Shown here piece after piece: positions 14,575 to 20,854 of a stretch of DNA of 20,854 bases. Every line of letters begins with the position of its first letter. Position 1 is the first letter of the stretch. The notes beneath the pieces were generated by a model. It was not told the DNA's origin. It saw only the letters and a program-made list of their open reading frames with translations, and ran no database searches. The position numbers and the translations under genes were made by a program. Origin of the DNA: Kangiella sp. (lineage in GTDB: Bacteria; Pseudomonadota; Gammaproteobacteria; Enterobacterales; Kangiellaceae); the NCBI GenBank assembly GCA_026195755.1, contig JAPHRL010000193.1, positions 1-20,854 on the forward strand. The letters are read 5' to 3'.

Positions 14575-14613
14575 AAGCCGCTCGACTGATTTTAATTAGG
14601 CAGTGAGCGGCTT
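14575..14613. terminator. hairpin between the convergent lysozyme-like gene and accC
   Basis: AAGCCGCTC / GAGCGGCTT form a 9-bp perfect stem, extended by ACTG / CAGT across a single bulged G, giving a 13-bp stem with a 12-base loop. It lies between the two converging stop codons. There is no long T run on either side. On the minus strand it is followed by a moderately T-rich tail (TCTTCATTC), so it best fits termination of accC. Confidence 0.55.
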
Positions 14614-14641
14614 GATGTCGTGTTAAGTGAACTAAAGAAGG

Positions 14642-15991
14642 TTACTCTTTCTCAGCAAACATATGTTGTTCCAGATAGTGAATATTAGTACCACCTTTTT
14701 GGAAGTTAGCATCGGCAAGAATTCGTTTCTGTAATGGAATATTGGTTTTAATCCCATCGATCACGATTTCTTCCAACGCCATCTGCATACGCGCAATAGC
14801 AACTTCACGAGTTTCGCCATGTGTGATCAATTTACCGATCATCGAATCGTAGTAGGGCGGAACCTTATAGGTTGCATAAATGTGCGAATCAATCCGAATG
14901 CCAGGCCCTCCTGGTGCATGGTAACGCTGAATAACGCCTGGAGAGGGAATGAAAGTATCCGGATCTTCCGCGTTAATACGACATTCAATCGAGTGACCAT
15001 TCAACTTAATATCTTCCTGCTTGAACGATAATGGCTGGTTGCTAGCGATACGCAATTGTTCTTTGATAATATCAACGCCGGTGATCAGCTCAGTAACTGG
15101 GTGTTCAACCTGAACACGGGTGTTCATTTCGATAAAGAAGAACTCACCTTTTTCGTACAAGAACTCAAAAGTACCCGCACCGCGGTAACCAATTTCTTTA
15201 CACGCCTGCACACAGCGCTCGCCGATATGACGTCTCATTTGCTCAGAAATACCTGGGGCAGGAGCTTCTTCAACTACTTTCTGATGACGACGCTGCATCG
15301 AGCAGTCGCGTTCGCCTAGATAAATCGCGTTGCCGTGGCTATCTGCTAAAACCTGAATTTCAATATGACGTGGGTTTTCGAGGAATTTCTCCATGTAAAC
15401 CATGTCATTATTAAATGCAGAACCCGCCTCGGCTTTAGTCAACTCAATCGCTTTTACTAACTCGTTTTCCTGGCGCACAACACGCATACCGCGACCACCA
15501 CCACCACCGGCAGCTTTGATAATCACCGGGTAGCCTATACGTTTAGCCATGGCAATATTTTCTTTCTCGTTATTGCCTAATGGGCCGTCTGAGCCAGGCA
15601 CGCAAGGCACGCCCGCTTTTTTCATGGAAGCAATTGCAGAGACCTTATCGCCCATTAGACGGATGGTATCTGCTTTGGGGCCGATGAAAGTGAAACCACT
15701 TTGTTCAACTTGTTCGGCGAAGTCGGCATTTTCGGCAAGGAAACCGTAACCTGGGTGAATACCCACTGCATCAGTAATTTCAGCCGCCGAAATAATCGCA
15801 GGGATATTCAAGTAGCTTAATTGCGCTGAAGCGGGACCGATACACACTGACTCATCAGCCAGTCTAACGTGCATCAAGTCTTCGTCAGCGGTCGAATGCA
15901 CGGCGACGGTCTTGATTCCCAACTCGCGGCACGCGCGTAAAATACGCAGGGCAATTTCACCGCGATTGGCTATGACCACTTTTTCTAACAT
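14642..15991 (-). CDS. accC: acetyl-CoA carboxylase, biotin carboxylase subunit
   Basis: The 449-residue enzyme carboxylates the biotin carried by AccB with ATP and bicarbonate, the first half-reaction of acetyl-CoA carboxylase and the committed step of fatty-acid synthesis. The protein shows the N-terminal VIANRGEIALRILRACRELG, the glycine-rich ATP-grasp loop KAAGGGGGRGMRVV, ERDCSMQRRHQKVVEEAPAP (bicarbonate/biotin site region) and FIEMNTRVQVEHPVTE with the catalytic Glu and Arg residues. Length matches E. coli AccC (449). An AGGA site lies 8 bases before the ATG. It follows accB after 45 bases as part of aroQ-accB-accC. Confidence 0.98.
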   Translation of the reverse strand: MLEKVVIANRGEIALRILRACRELGIKTVAVHSTADEDLMHVRLADESVCIGPASAQLSYLNIPAIISAAEITDAVGIHPGYGFLAENADFAEQVEQSGFTFIGPKADTIRLMGDKVSAIASMKKAGVPCVPGSDGPLGNNEKENIAMAKRIGYPVIIKAAGGGGGRGMRVVRQENELVKAIELTKAEAGSAFNNDMVYMEKFLENPRHIEIQVLADSHGNAIYLGERDCSMQRRHQKVVEEAPAPGISEQMRRHIGERCVQACKEIGYRGAGTFEFLYEKGEFFFIEMNTRVQVEHPVTELITGVDIIKEQLRIASNQPLSFKQEDIKLNGHSIECRINAEDPDTFIPSPGVIQRYHAPGGPGIRIDSHIYATYKVPPYYDSMIGKLITHGETREVAIARMQMALEEIVIDGIKTNIPLQKRILADANFQKGGTNIHYLEQHMFAEKE

Positions 15992-16036
15992 ATTCAGTGT
16001 CCTATTAATTCATCGGGCTAAATCTAGCCACAGGAT

Positions 16037-16492
16037 TTACTCAATGATGAACATTGGCTCGTCGTATTCAACGGGTTCACCGTTTGCTACGAGGATTGCT
16101 TTAATCGTACCGGTTGTGTCCGATTCGATCTGATTCATCATTTTCATGGCCTCAACAATACACAGAACGTCGCCTGCTTTAACTTGTTGGCCAACTTGGA
16201 CAAAGTCTTTAGCGCCAGGAGATGGAGCGGCATAGTATGTTCCGACCATTGGTGAACGGATAATATGACCGCTCATTTCAGGCTCAGCCGCTTCAGTAGG
16301 TGCGCTCTCTGGCTGCGGCGCAGGAGCTTGTGGCGCTGGTGCAGCTTGTGGAACTGAGTAATGAACTGGCGCTGGCGCTGTGGAGCCGTGACGTGAAATA
16401 CGTACTGACTCTTCACCTTCTTGGATCTCAAGTTCGGCAACGCCTGATTCTTCGACCAATTCGATTAATTTTTTAATTTTGCGTAAATCCAT
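16037..16492 (-). CDS. accB: biotin carboxyl carrier protein of acetyl-CoA carboxylase
   Basis: The 151-residue protein has three parts: an N-terminal helical region (1-35, MDLRKIKKLIELVEESGVAE), a Pro/Ala-rich flexible linker (about 38-72) and a C-terminal biotinyl domain. The biotinylated lysine is Lys117 in EAMKM (114-118), with the protruding-thumb region (about 84-103) preceding it. It swings the carboxyl group from AccC to the transferase AccAD, whose genes lie elsewhere. AGGTAG upstream of the ATG serves as ribosome site; the gene starts 13 bases after the aroQ stop, so the two are very likely co-transcribed. Confidence 0.98.
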   Translation of the reverse strand: MDLRKIKKLIELVEESGVAELEIQEGEESVRISRHGSTAPAPVHYSVPQAAPAPQAPAPQPESAPTEAAEPEMSGHIIRSPMVGTYYAAPSPGAKDFVQVGQQVKAGDVLCIVEAMKMMNQIESDTTGTIKAILVANGEPVEYDEPMFIIE

Positions 16493-16505
16493 AAATAACT
16501 ACCTA

Positions 16506-16946
16506 TTAATGTTGTAGGGTTTTAATGGCTGCATCAATGGCGTAGCGGTAGCTGTCCGCCCCAAATCCGGCCACCACGGCTTGCGCGACATCACTAAAAT
16601 AGGAGTGACGGCGAAAAGCTTCGCGACGGTGAGGATTGGAAAGATGCACTTCAATAAAGGGAATTTCTACGGCTAACAATGCATCGCGTAAAGCAACGCT
16701 AGTATGAGTGAAAGCAGCTGGGTTGATAACAATTAGCGACACGTTGTCGGCTTTTGCATGCTGAATAGTGTTAATGAGCTCGGCTTCAGAGTTACTTTGC
16801 AGGCTTGAAAAGCGTAGGTTGGCAGCTTCAACCTGCTTTTTTGCGGCCATATTGATGCTGTCCAGGGTGTCGCTGCCATAAACTTCAGGCTCGCGCTGAC
16901 CGAGAAGATTCAAGTTTGGACCATGTAAAAGCAAAATATGAGACAT
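16506..16946 (-). CDS. aroQ: type II 3-dehydroquinate dehydratase
   Basis: The 146-residue cytosolic enzyme, dodecameric in the family, performs step 3 of the shikimate pathway, 3-dehydroquinate to 3-dehydroshikimate. Motifs are HGPNLNLLGQREPEVYG (8-24, with catalytic Tyr23), the conserved SNSEAEL (51-57), NPAAFTHTSVALRDAL (75-90, Asn75 and His81) and EVHLSNPHRREAFRRHSY (99-116, Glu99, His101 and the arginines that bind substrate). Length is standard. No strong ribosome site is seen before the ATG. It is the first gene of aroQ-accB-accC, an order common in gammaproteobacteria; usually dsbD is nearby upstream, here about 3 kb away behind inserted genes. Confidence 0.97.
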   Translation of the reverse strand: MSHILLLHGPNLNLLGQREPEVYGSDTLDSINMAAKKQVEAANLRFSSLQSNSEAELINTIQHAKADNVSLIVINPAAFTHTSVALRDALLAVEIPFIEVHLSNPHRREAFRRHSYFSDVAQAVVAGFGADSYRYAIDAAIKTLQH

Positions 16947-17360
16947 ATCAGTACCAAAGCAAGAGCAAAGTAACAGTAAAGTTGGCTTATTTTCGTTTAT
17001 TTTCGCTGAAAAGCCAGTTTATCGACTTGGGACGGTGATTTAAAGCCGATCCATTGTGACGCAGTAAGCAAAAAATAAGATGGTGCATTTTACAGTAAGT
17101 TAAACGCAAATAACCACATTTAATCTTAATGGTCGGAGTAGTAATGCAGTGTCTTGTTGTAAAAGAAGCCAAAAGCAACGAGCCAGGATTGCAAATCAAT
17201 GATTTTACATTTCAAAAAAATCTGCTAGTGTATTAAACGAGTACAAATTTTATACAGAAGAAAGTAGCATCAGATATTTACCAAATTTAAGATGCGCAAA
17301 ATACTACTGCAAGGAGCCTCAAGCGAGCACTATAGCGAGGAAAGAAGGGAGAATGGAACT
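16947..17360. other. divergent intergenic region aroQ / orphan regulator
   Basis: This 414-bp gap separates the divergent aroQ operon and the regulator gene. A 70-codon frame on the minus strand (16987-17199) has no ribosome site or recognisable features and looks spurious. A candidate promoter for the regulator lies at 17204-17231. I found no convincing promoter for aroQ and no strong hairpin or repeat. Confidence 0.5.
17204..17231 (+). promoter_or_regulatory. candidate promoter of the orphan response regulator
   Basis: TTTACA (17204-17209; 5 of 6) and TAGTGT (17226-17231; 4 of 6) are separated by 16 bases. TG stands one base before the -10 (TGC-TAGTGT), as in extended -10 promoters. The leader to the chosen ATG would be about 125 bases. 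Confidence 0.35.
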
Positions 17361-18071
17361 ATGTCGAAATTACCTAAAGTGCTACATCTGGTTCAAGAAC
17401 TTGAGTTTGATGAACCTTATTTAACAGCTCTAAAAGATGCTGGCTATCAGTGCTATTCCAGTAATGATAGAAACCACCTATTAAACCAGTTAGAAACAGA
17501 AGAGTTTGATTTGCTTATCATTGATTGGCGAAAAGATGACTCAACTGAATGGTTATTGGAACAGGTTCGAGAGTTCCTGAAGTGGCAGGGACCAATACTC
17601 TTCATCGCAGATAGAAATAGTGAAGAGGCATTGCATCAGGTTTGCGCTCATCATCATGATAACTTCTTAACCCGTCCCGTCCAGCCTAATACTTTACTCA
17701 GTTATACCAATAAACTGGTTCATGATGCCCGTTACTCGATGCACCAAGATAGTTTTCACTTAGGCCCCTACAAGATCACATTAGGACTTAAACAAATCGT
17801 ATTTAAGGGTAGGCCGGTCAATCTTACCTCTAAAGAGTTCGAGCTAGCCGCCTTGTTTTTAAGAAATCCAGGACGTCTTTATTCGCGCAAGTTTTTACTG
17901 AAAAAAATATGGGGTATTGATTGCGATATCAGCACTCGAACAGTCGATGCACATATCAGTTCATTGCGCAAAAAACTGAATATTAAAGGCGATGGCTTGT
18001 ATCGAATAAAAACGGTTTATCAACACGGATACCGTCTTGAGCGATTAGAAGAAGCTGAAGCCGTGGCATAA
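17361..18071 (+). CDS. orphan OmpR/PhoB-type response regulator with degenerate receiver
   Basis: The 236-residue protein has an N-terminal receiver-like domain (about 6-120) and a C-terminal OmpR-type winged helix (about 133-228). The winged helix is typical: LTSKEFELAALFLRNPGRLYSR (155-176), TRTVDAHISSLRKKL (192-206) and YRIKTVYQHGYRLE (214-227). The receiver keeps a candidate phospho-acceptor Asp55 at the end of strand 3 (LLIIDWRKDD). However, the acidic pair near residue 12 is reduced (LVQELEF), the usual Thr/Ser of strand 4 is Ile82 (LFIADRN), and the conserved Lys of strand 5 is Arg105 (LTRPVQP). It may therefore work without phosphorylation, like other atypical regulators (inference). 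No kinase gene is adjacent. The frame is open 23 codons upstream, but the ATG at 17361 fits the domain start and has GGGAG 9 bases before it. Confidence 0.85.
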   Translation: MSKLPKVLHLVQELEFDEPYLTALKDAGYQCYSSNDRNHLLNQLETEEFDLLIIDWRKDDSTEWLLEQVREFLKWQGPILFIADRNSEEALHQVCAHHHDNFLTRPVQPNTLLSYTNKLVHDARYSMHQDSFHLGPYKITLGLKQIVFKGRPVNLTSKEFELAALFLRNPGRLYSRKFLLKKIWGIDCDISTRTVDAHISSLRKKLNIKGDGLYRIKTVYQHGYRLERLEEAEAVA

Positions 18072-18489
18072 TAGCTCTATCCTAGTAGCATTTATTAATG
18101 AGCTTGAGGTACAAGAGCACTATTTCTGGCTGTAAATAGTAGGTATTAAAGACTGTGTCAGCATTGAACCTAACACATGATACGAGTTTAAATTGTATGG
18201 GTTATGGTTAACATCGGGTCTGCTCATTAGCTATAACTTCTATTCTATAGTTATTTCTATTCTTCTACCCCACATCAACGATAGGCTGCGGTGGTCATGG
18301 TCTCCTACAGTTTCAGATCATACTATGATTTTCACTTCCTCGGAGACTGCCAATAACCTGGGCCTCCAGATATGTCTGCTCGATAACTTAAACTTATTAC
18401 AGAGATGAAAAAAGATCGTTTTTCTTATTTGAATGAAATTCATACAATGCGCGGCTCTAACAGATTGATTGTTTTGGGCAGGGCATATC
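18072..18489. other. intergenic region regulator / EamA transporter
   Basis: This gap of about 418 bp contains a small perfect inverted repeat, ACTATTT / AAATAGT (18119-18125 and 18134-18140), 48 bases after the regulator stop; it has no T run, so termination there is doubtful. TACAAT at 18443-18448 could be the -10 of the EamA gene, but no good -35 stands in front of it. A 71-codon frame at 18193-18408 and another crossing into the EamA gene lack ribosome sites and known motifs and look non-coding. Confidence 0.45.
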
Positions 18490-19476
18490 ATGACAAAACT
18501 ACCTCAGAAGCAACTGGCTATGGCAGGATTAATCCTGGCGGTGATCCTATGGTCGGCATCATTTGTAGCGATGAAATTGGCAATTGCCGAGTTTGGGCCG
18601 ATTATGACGGTATTTCTGCGCATGATTTTGGCCACCGCTGTATTGATCTTTTTTTTGCCGCCTATGGCGAAAAAGCAGCAATATCAGAAAGGCGACTGGT
18701 GGTTATTGTTGTTATTGGCGCTGTGTGAGCCGTGCTTGTATTTCATCTTTGAAAGCTATGCATTAACTTACACAACAGCTTCAGAAGCCGGAATGGTCAC
18801 AGCATTACAGCCGCTCATGGTGGCAGTAGGTGCTTACTATCTTTTGAAAGAGAAGCTCAATAGTCGTTTAGTAGTGGGCTGCGTTATAGCGGTGGTGGGC
18901 GTAGTCTGGCTGACATTGGCCGGAACATCCAGCGAACACGCATCTAACCCAATGCTCGGTAATGTACTAGAGTTTGGTGCGATATTAGCCGCCACCGGCT
19001 ATTGCTTATTAGCCCGTAAGCTGGCGCAGCGATACTCGCCAATATTCTTAACATTACTGCAAACGGTAATGGGTAGTATCTTCTTCCTGCCGCTAGTATT
19101 TGTGCAGGGAGCGCCAGTAAGTTTTGATGTATCAGCTGAAGCAGTATTGGCCATCATGTTCCTGGCTTTCGGCGTGAATATTTTTGCTTTCACTTGCTAC
19201 AACTTCGCATTTAAAACCATGCCAGCGAGTCAGGTCGGCAGTCTAATGAATTTGTTACCGTTGGGTACCTTGTTCTTTGGTTGGGCCTTGTTGGGCGAAA
19301 CCTTAAGCGGTATGCAATACCTGGCAGCAGGCTTGGTTCTATTCGGCGTCATCTGGTCACAGACCAAACCACGCCCGAAAACGGTTTTCATCGAACAGGA
19401 AATGGTCACCAGATCTTTGCGCCATAAAGCAAAGCAGAAAATTCGTAAAAGTTTTGGCTTAGTAGAAACCCCTTAG
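18490..19476 (+). CDS. EamA-family (DMT superfamily) transporter
   Basis: The 328-residue inner-membrane protein is made of two EamA repeats with about ten hydrophobic helices. Repeat 1 begins LAMAGLILAVILWSASFVAMKLAI and includes the motif GPIMTVFLRMILATAVLI. Repeat 2 begins about GNVLEFGAILAATGYCLLARKLA and ends with the MPASQVGSLMNLLPLGTLFFGWALLGE signature. Such proteins export metabolites or amino acids, but the substrate cannot be predicted from sequence. A basic cytoplasmic tail (SLRHKAKQKIRKSFG) follows the last helix. An upstream TTG at 18469 is in frame; I chose ATG 18490 because AGGG lies 6 bases before it and the helix starts soon after. It follows the orphan regulator on the same strand, a possible regulatory link that is only inference, and ends at a strong terminator. 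Confidence 0.9.
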   Translation: MTKLPQKQLAMAGLILAVILWSASFVAMKLAIAEFGPIMTVFLRMILATAVLIFFLPPMAKKQQYQKGDWWLLLLLALCEPCLYFIFESYALTYTTASEAGMVTALQPLMVAVGAYYLLKEKLNSRLVVGCVIAVVGVVWLTLAGTSSEHASNPMLGNVLEFGAILAATGYCLLARKLAQRYSPIFLTLLQTVMGSIFFLPLVFVQGAPVSFDVSAEAVLAIMFLAFGVNIFAFTCYNFAFKTMPASQVGSLMNLLPLGTLFFGWALLGETLSGMQYLAAGLVLFGVIWSQTKPRPKTVFIEQEMVTRSLRHKAKQKIRKSFGLVETP

Positions 19477-19495
19477 TGTGTGTTAAGCCAAGGAG

Positions 19496-19523
19496 AAAGC
19501 CGGCGTAAGCCGGCTTTTTTTTT
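19496..19523 (+). terminator. intrinsic terminator of the EamA gene
   Basis: A 9-bp perfect stem AAAGCCGGC / GCCGGCTTT with a GTAA tetraloop runs into a tract of nine T (19515-19523), 20 bases after the stop codon. A textbook rho-independent terminator. Confidence 0.95.
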
Positions 19524-19689
19524 CTGAGAATAATTAAGTTGAGTTGAGTTGGTTAACTGCTGGGTACTATGTGTAATGAATTGGTGATACTTAACTTGGA
19601 TATTAACAGTTAGAAGTTAATATCACGAATAAGCATATTTGAATTAAAAAAAGTGGAATGATGTACTATCAGGCATGCTCCATTGGGCC

Positions 19690-19950
19690 CCTTTGATTGA
19701 GCTGAGTAGTAGTCAAGACATAGCAATTCAAAACAGGAAGTTTTGAATAGTAAAATTCGGGCAGGTGACCGAAGGAAATCCCTTTAGGGAGATGGAACGT
19801 ATTTTACGGTGCGTTAAATGGCTTGGCGGATACGAAGGGAGTTGAGCAAGGCGAAACCTCAATCACGGGGTGTCTTTTCTTTTCGTCTCTTTTCTTTGGA
19901 CAATCAAAGAAAAGGGACTCGCTGAGTAGCGAAACTATAATTTTAGGAAT
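19690..19950 (+). repeat. palindrome-rich intergenic element, copy 2 (short form)
   Basis: This is the same framework as the copy at 11440-11962, in the same orientation. Stem A is ATTCAAAAC / GTTTTGAAT (19726-19734, 19740-19748) around AGGAA. One GTGACC unit with the TCCCTTTAGGGA hairpin follows (19765-19794). Next come TGCGTTAA and CCTCAAT landmarks. Stem B is CTTTTCTTTG / CAAAGAAAAG (19889-19898, 19905-19914), and stem C is TCGCT-GAGT-AGCGA (19919-19932), four bases after stem B as in copy 1. It fills the gap between the EamA terminator and the 3' end of dsbD. Boundaries are approximate. The 19524-19690 stretch before it holds nothing I can name. Confidence 0.75.
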
Positions 19951-20009
19951 GTATGGTCACTGGATGCTACGATCTAGCCACGGTATGCCAAGCAATACTA
20001 TAAAGGAAC

Positions 20010-20854
20010 CTACAACCCAAACGCTGCCTCAATTCTTCTTACAAAAACTTCCGCCTTTTCAAAGCCATTAGCACGGTACTGAGTCAGTTCGTTGCCTTCT
20101 TGGTCAAAGAATAAAATACTGGGTAAGCCGAGGATTTTGAAAGCATTCATCAGTTCGACATCTTGCGGGTCATTGGCGGTGACGTCGGCTTGGAGTAACA
20201 CTGTATTGTTTAGCGCTGAATGTACCGCTGGATCAGTAAATACGAGCTCTTCAAATTCGTAGCAGGAAGCACACCATTCGGCGAAGAAGTCGAGCATGAC
20301 GGTTTTACCCTGGGCATTGGCTTCTGCGACTCTTTGTTCGAGTTGGCTGAGGGTTTTTATGCGTTCGAACTGTAAGTGCTGCTTGGATGTCGCGCTTTGC
20401 GAGCTTTTGCTTGGTGATTGTGCTGGCCCTTCTGCCATCTGCGAGTACTCGGTGGTCATCATTGAATACGACTGGCCAAGGGGCTGTAGCAGGTTGCGGT
20501 TGCCTTGCGCGCCGCCAATCACTAATAAGGCGCCGTAAATCATGAGGACTAAACCTAATCCGGCAAACAGGTTGCGCCAACCTAGATTGGCAAGCTGGTT
20601 TTTAAATAAGTAATAACCTGGAATCAAGGCGAGTAATGCCCAGCCATACATGTAGATGCTGTTTGGAAGCAGGTGTTTCACCAAGTACAGAGCAACCGCC
20701 AGCATGGCGACACCAAAAGCGGCTTTGATGGCGTTCATCCAGTTGCCTGCTTTAGGCAAGAAGCGTCCTTCGGTAACGGCGATAATGATCAATGGAATGC
20801 CCATGCCGACACCAAGACCATATAGAGATGCTGCGCCCAGAAGGATATCACCGG
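20010..20854 (-). CDS. dsbD: thiol:disulfide interchange protein DsbD, C-terminal part
   Basis: The gene enters from the right edge; 280 codons are visible and the N-terminus is missing. The reading frame stays open past the first visible Met (20804) to the edge, encoding GDILLGAASLYGLGVGMGIP, the last part of the CcdA-like membrane domain. Further helices (for example GWALLALIPGYYLF and LFAGLGLVLMIYGALLVIG) follow. After a Ser/Gln-rich linker comes the periplasmic thioredoxin domain with LDFFAEWCASCYEFEEL (CxxC at visible residues 194 and 197) and the cis-proline loop GLPSI. DsbD carries electrons from cytoplasmic thioredoxin across the inner membrane to DsbC, CcmG and others. The stop lies about 60 bases from copy 2 of the repeat element, and no separate terminator was seen. 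Confidence 0.93.
   Translation of the reverse strand, partial: GDILLGAASLYGLGVGMGIPLIIIAVTEGRFLPKAGNWMNAIKAAFGVAMLAVALYLVKHLLPNSIYMYGWALLALIPGYYLFKNQLANLGWRNLFAGLGLVLMIYGALLVIGGAQGNRNLLQPLGQSYSMMTTEYSQMAEGPAQSPSKSSQSATSKQHLQFERIKTLSQLEQRVAEANAQGKTVMLDFFAEWCASCYEFEELVFTDPAVHSALNNTVLLQADVTANDPQDVELMNAFKILGLPSILFFDQEGNELTQYRANGFEKAEVFVRRIEAAFGL

Noticed and set aside
16987..17199. A 70-codon minus-strand frame between aroQ and the regulator
   Set aside because: Composition is unlike the neighbouring proteins, no ribosome site, and no recognisable feature.
18193..18728. Two small plus-strand frames upstream of and overlapping the EamA gene
   Set aside because: No ribosome sites or motifs; the second is an out-of-frame shadow of the transporter gene.
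11440..19950. Composite transposon or integron flanked by the two elements
   Set aside because: The copies are diverged, lack transposase genes and target-site duplications that I could see, and the DNA between them is mostly conserved housekeeping genes.
19823..20071. An 82-codon plus-strand frame across repeat copy 2 into the end of dsbD
   Set aside because: It covers the repeat stems and then runs antisense to dsbD; no ribosome site and no protein features.

Overview
The window (about 45% G+C by eye) is a chromosomal segment of a free-living, probably marine, gammaproteobacterium. The gene order dsbD – aroQ – accB – accC – prmA – DUF3426 – dusB – fis – purH – purD on one strand is typical of that class. 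The dusB-fis pair, a Coq7-type ubiquinone hydroxylase and the ydbH-ynbE-ydbL trio point the same way. The overall look resembles Kangiella or close relatives, but that genus call is an inference from gene content and is not proven here.

Layout. Positions 1-174 hold the C-terminal end of an ion channel with a zinc ribbon, closed by a two-way terminator. Next are a small exported helical protein with a strong promoter and a possible Fur site (minus), and coq7 (minus). Divergent from coq7 are a Ycf46-like AAA+ ATPase and a YibF-like glutathione S-transferase (plus). Positions 3629-6886 (minus) carry ydbH-ynbE-ydbL, an AsmA-like envelope lipid-transport system. A two-way terminator separates it from purD and purH (6979-9852, minus), which lie downstream of dusB-fis with an intrinsic terminator between fis and purH.

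The gap 11207-12033 holds a promoter for dusB-fis and then a dense array of short perfect inverted repeats. A second, shorter copy of the same element lies at about 19690-19950. At equivalent places in the two copies the hairpin arms differ in sequence but still pair. This covariation makes the element the most interesting object in the window. I do not recognise it as a named family.

Between the copies are a DUF3426 zinc-ribbon membrane protein, prmA, a T4-lysozyme-fold protein on the opposite strand with an intact-looking Glu-Asp-Thr triad, the accB-accC acetyl-CoA carboxylase genes and aroQ. Then come an orphan OmpR-type regulator with a degenerate receiver and an EamA-family transporter (both plus), which separate aroQ from dsbD. 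The window ends inside dsbD, of which the last part of the membrane domain and the whole C-terminal thioredoxin domain are visible.

Functionally this is mostly housekeeping: purine synthesis, fatty-acid initiation, shikimate pathway, translation and tRNA modification, ubiquinone, and envelope maintenance. The accessory items (lysozyme-like gene, orphan regulator plus transporter, repeat elements) sit at the seams between conserved blocks. No rRNA, tRNA, CRISPR, transposase or prophage genes were found.
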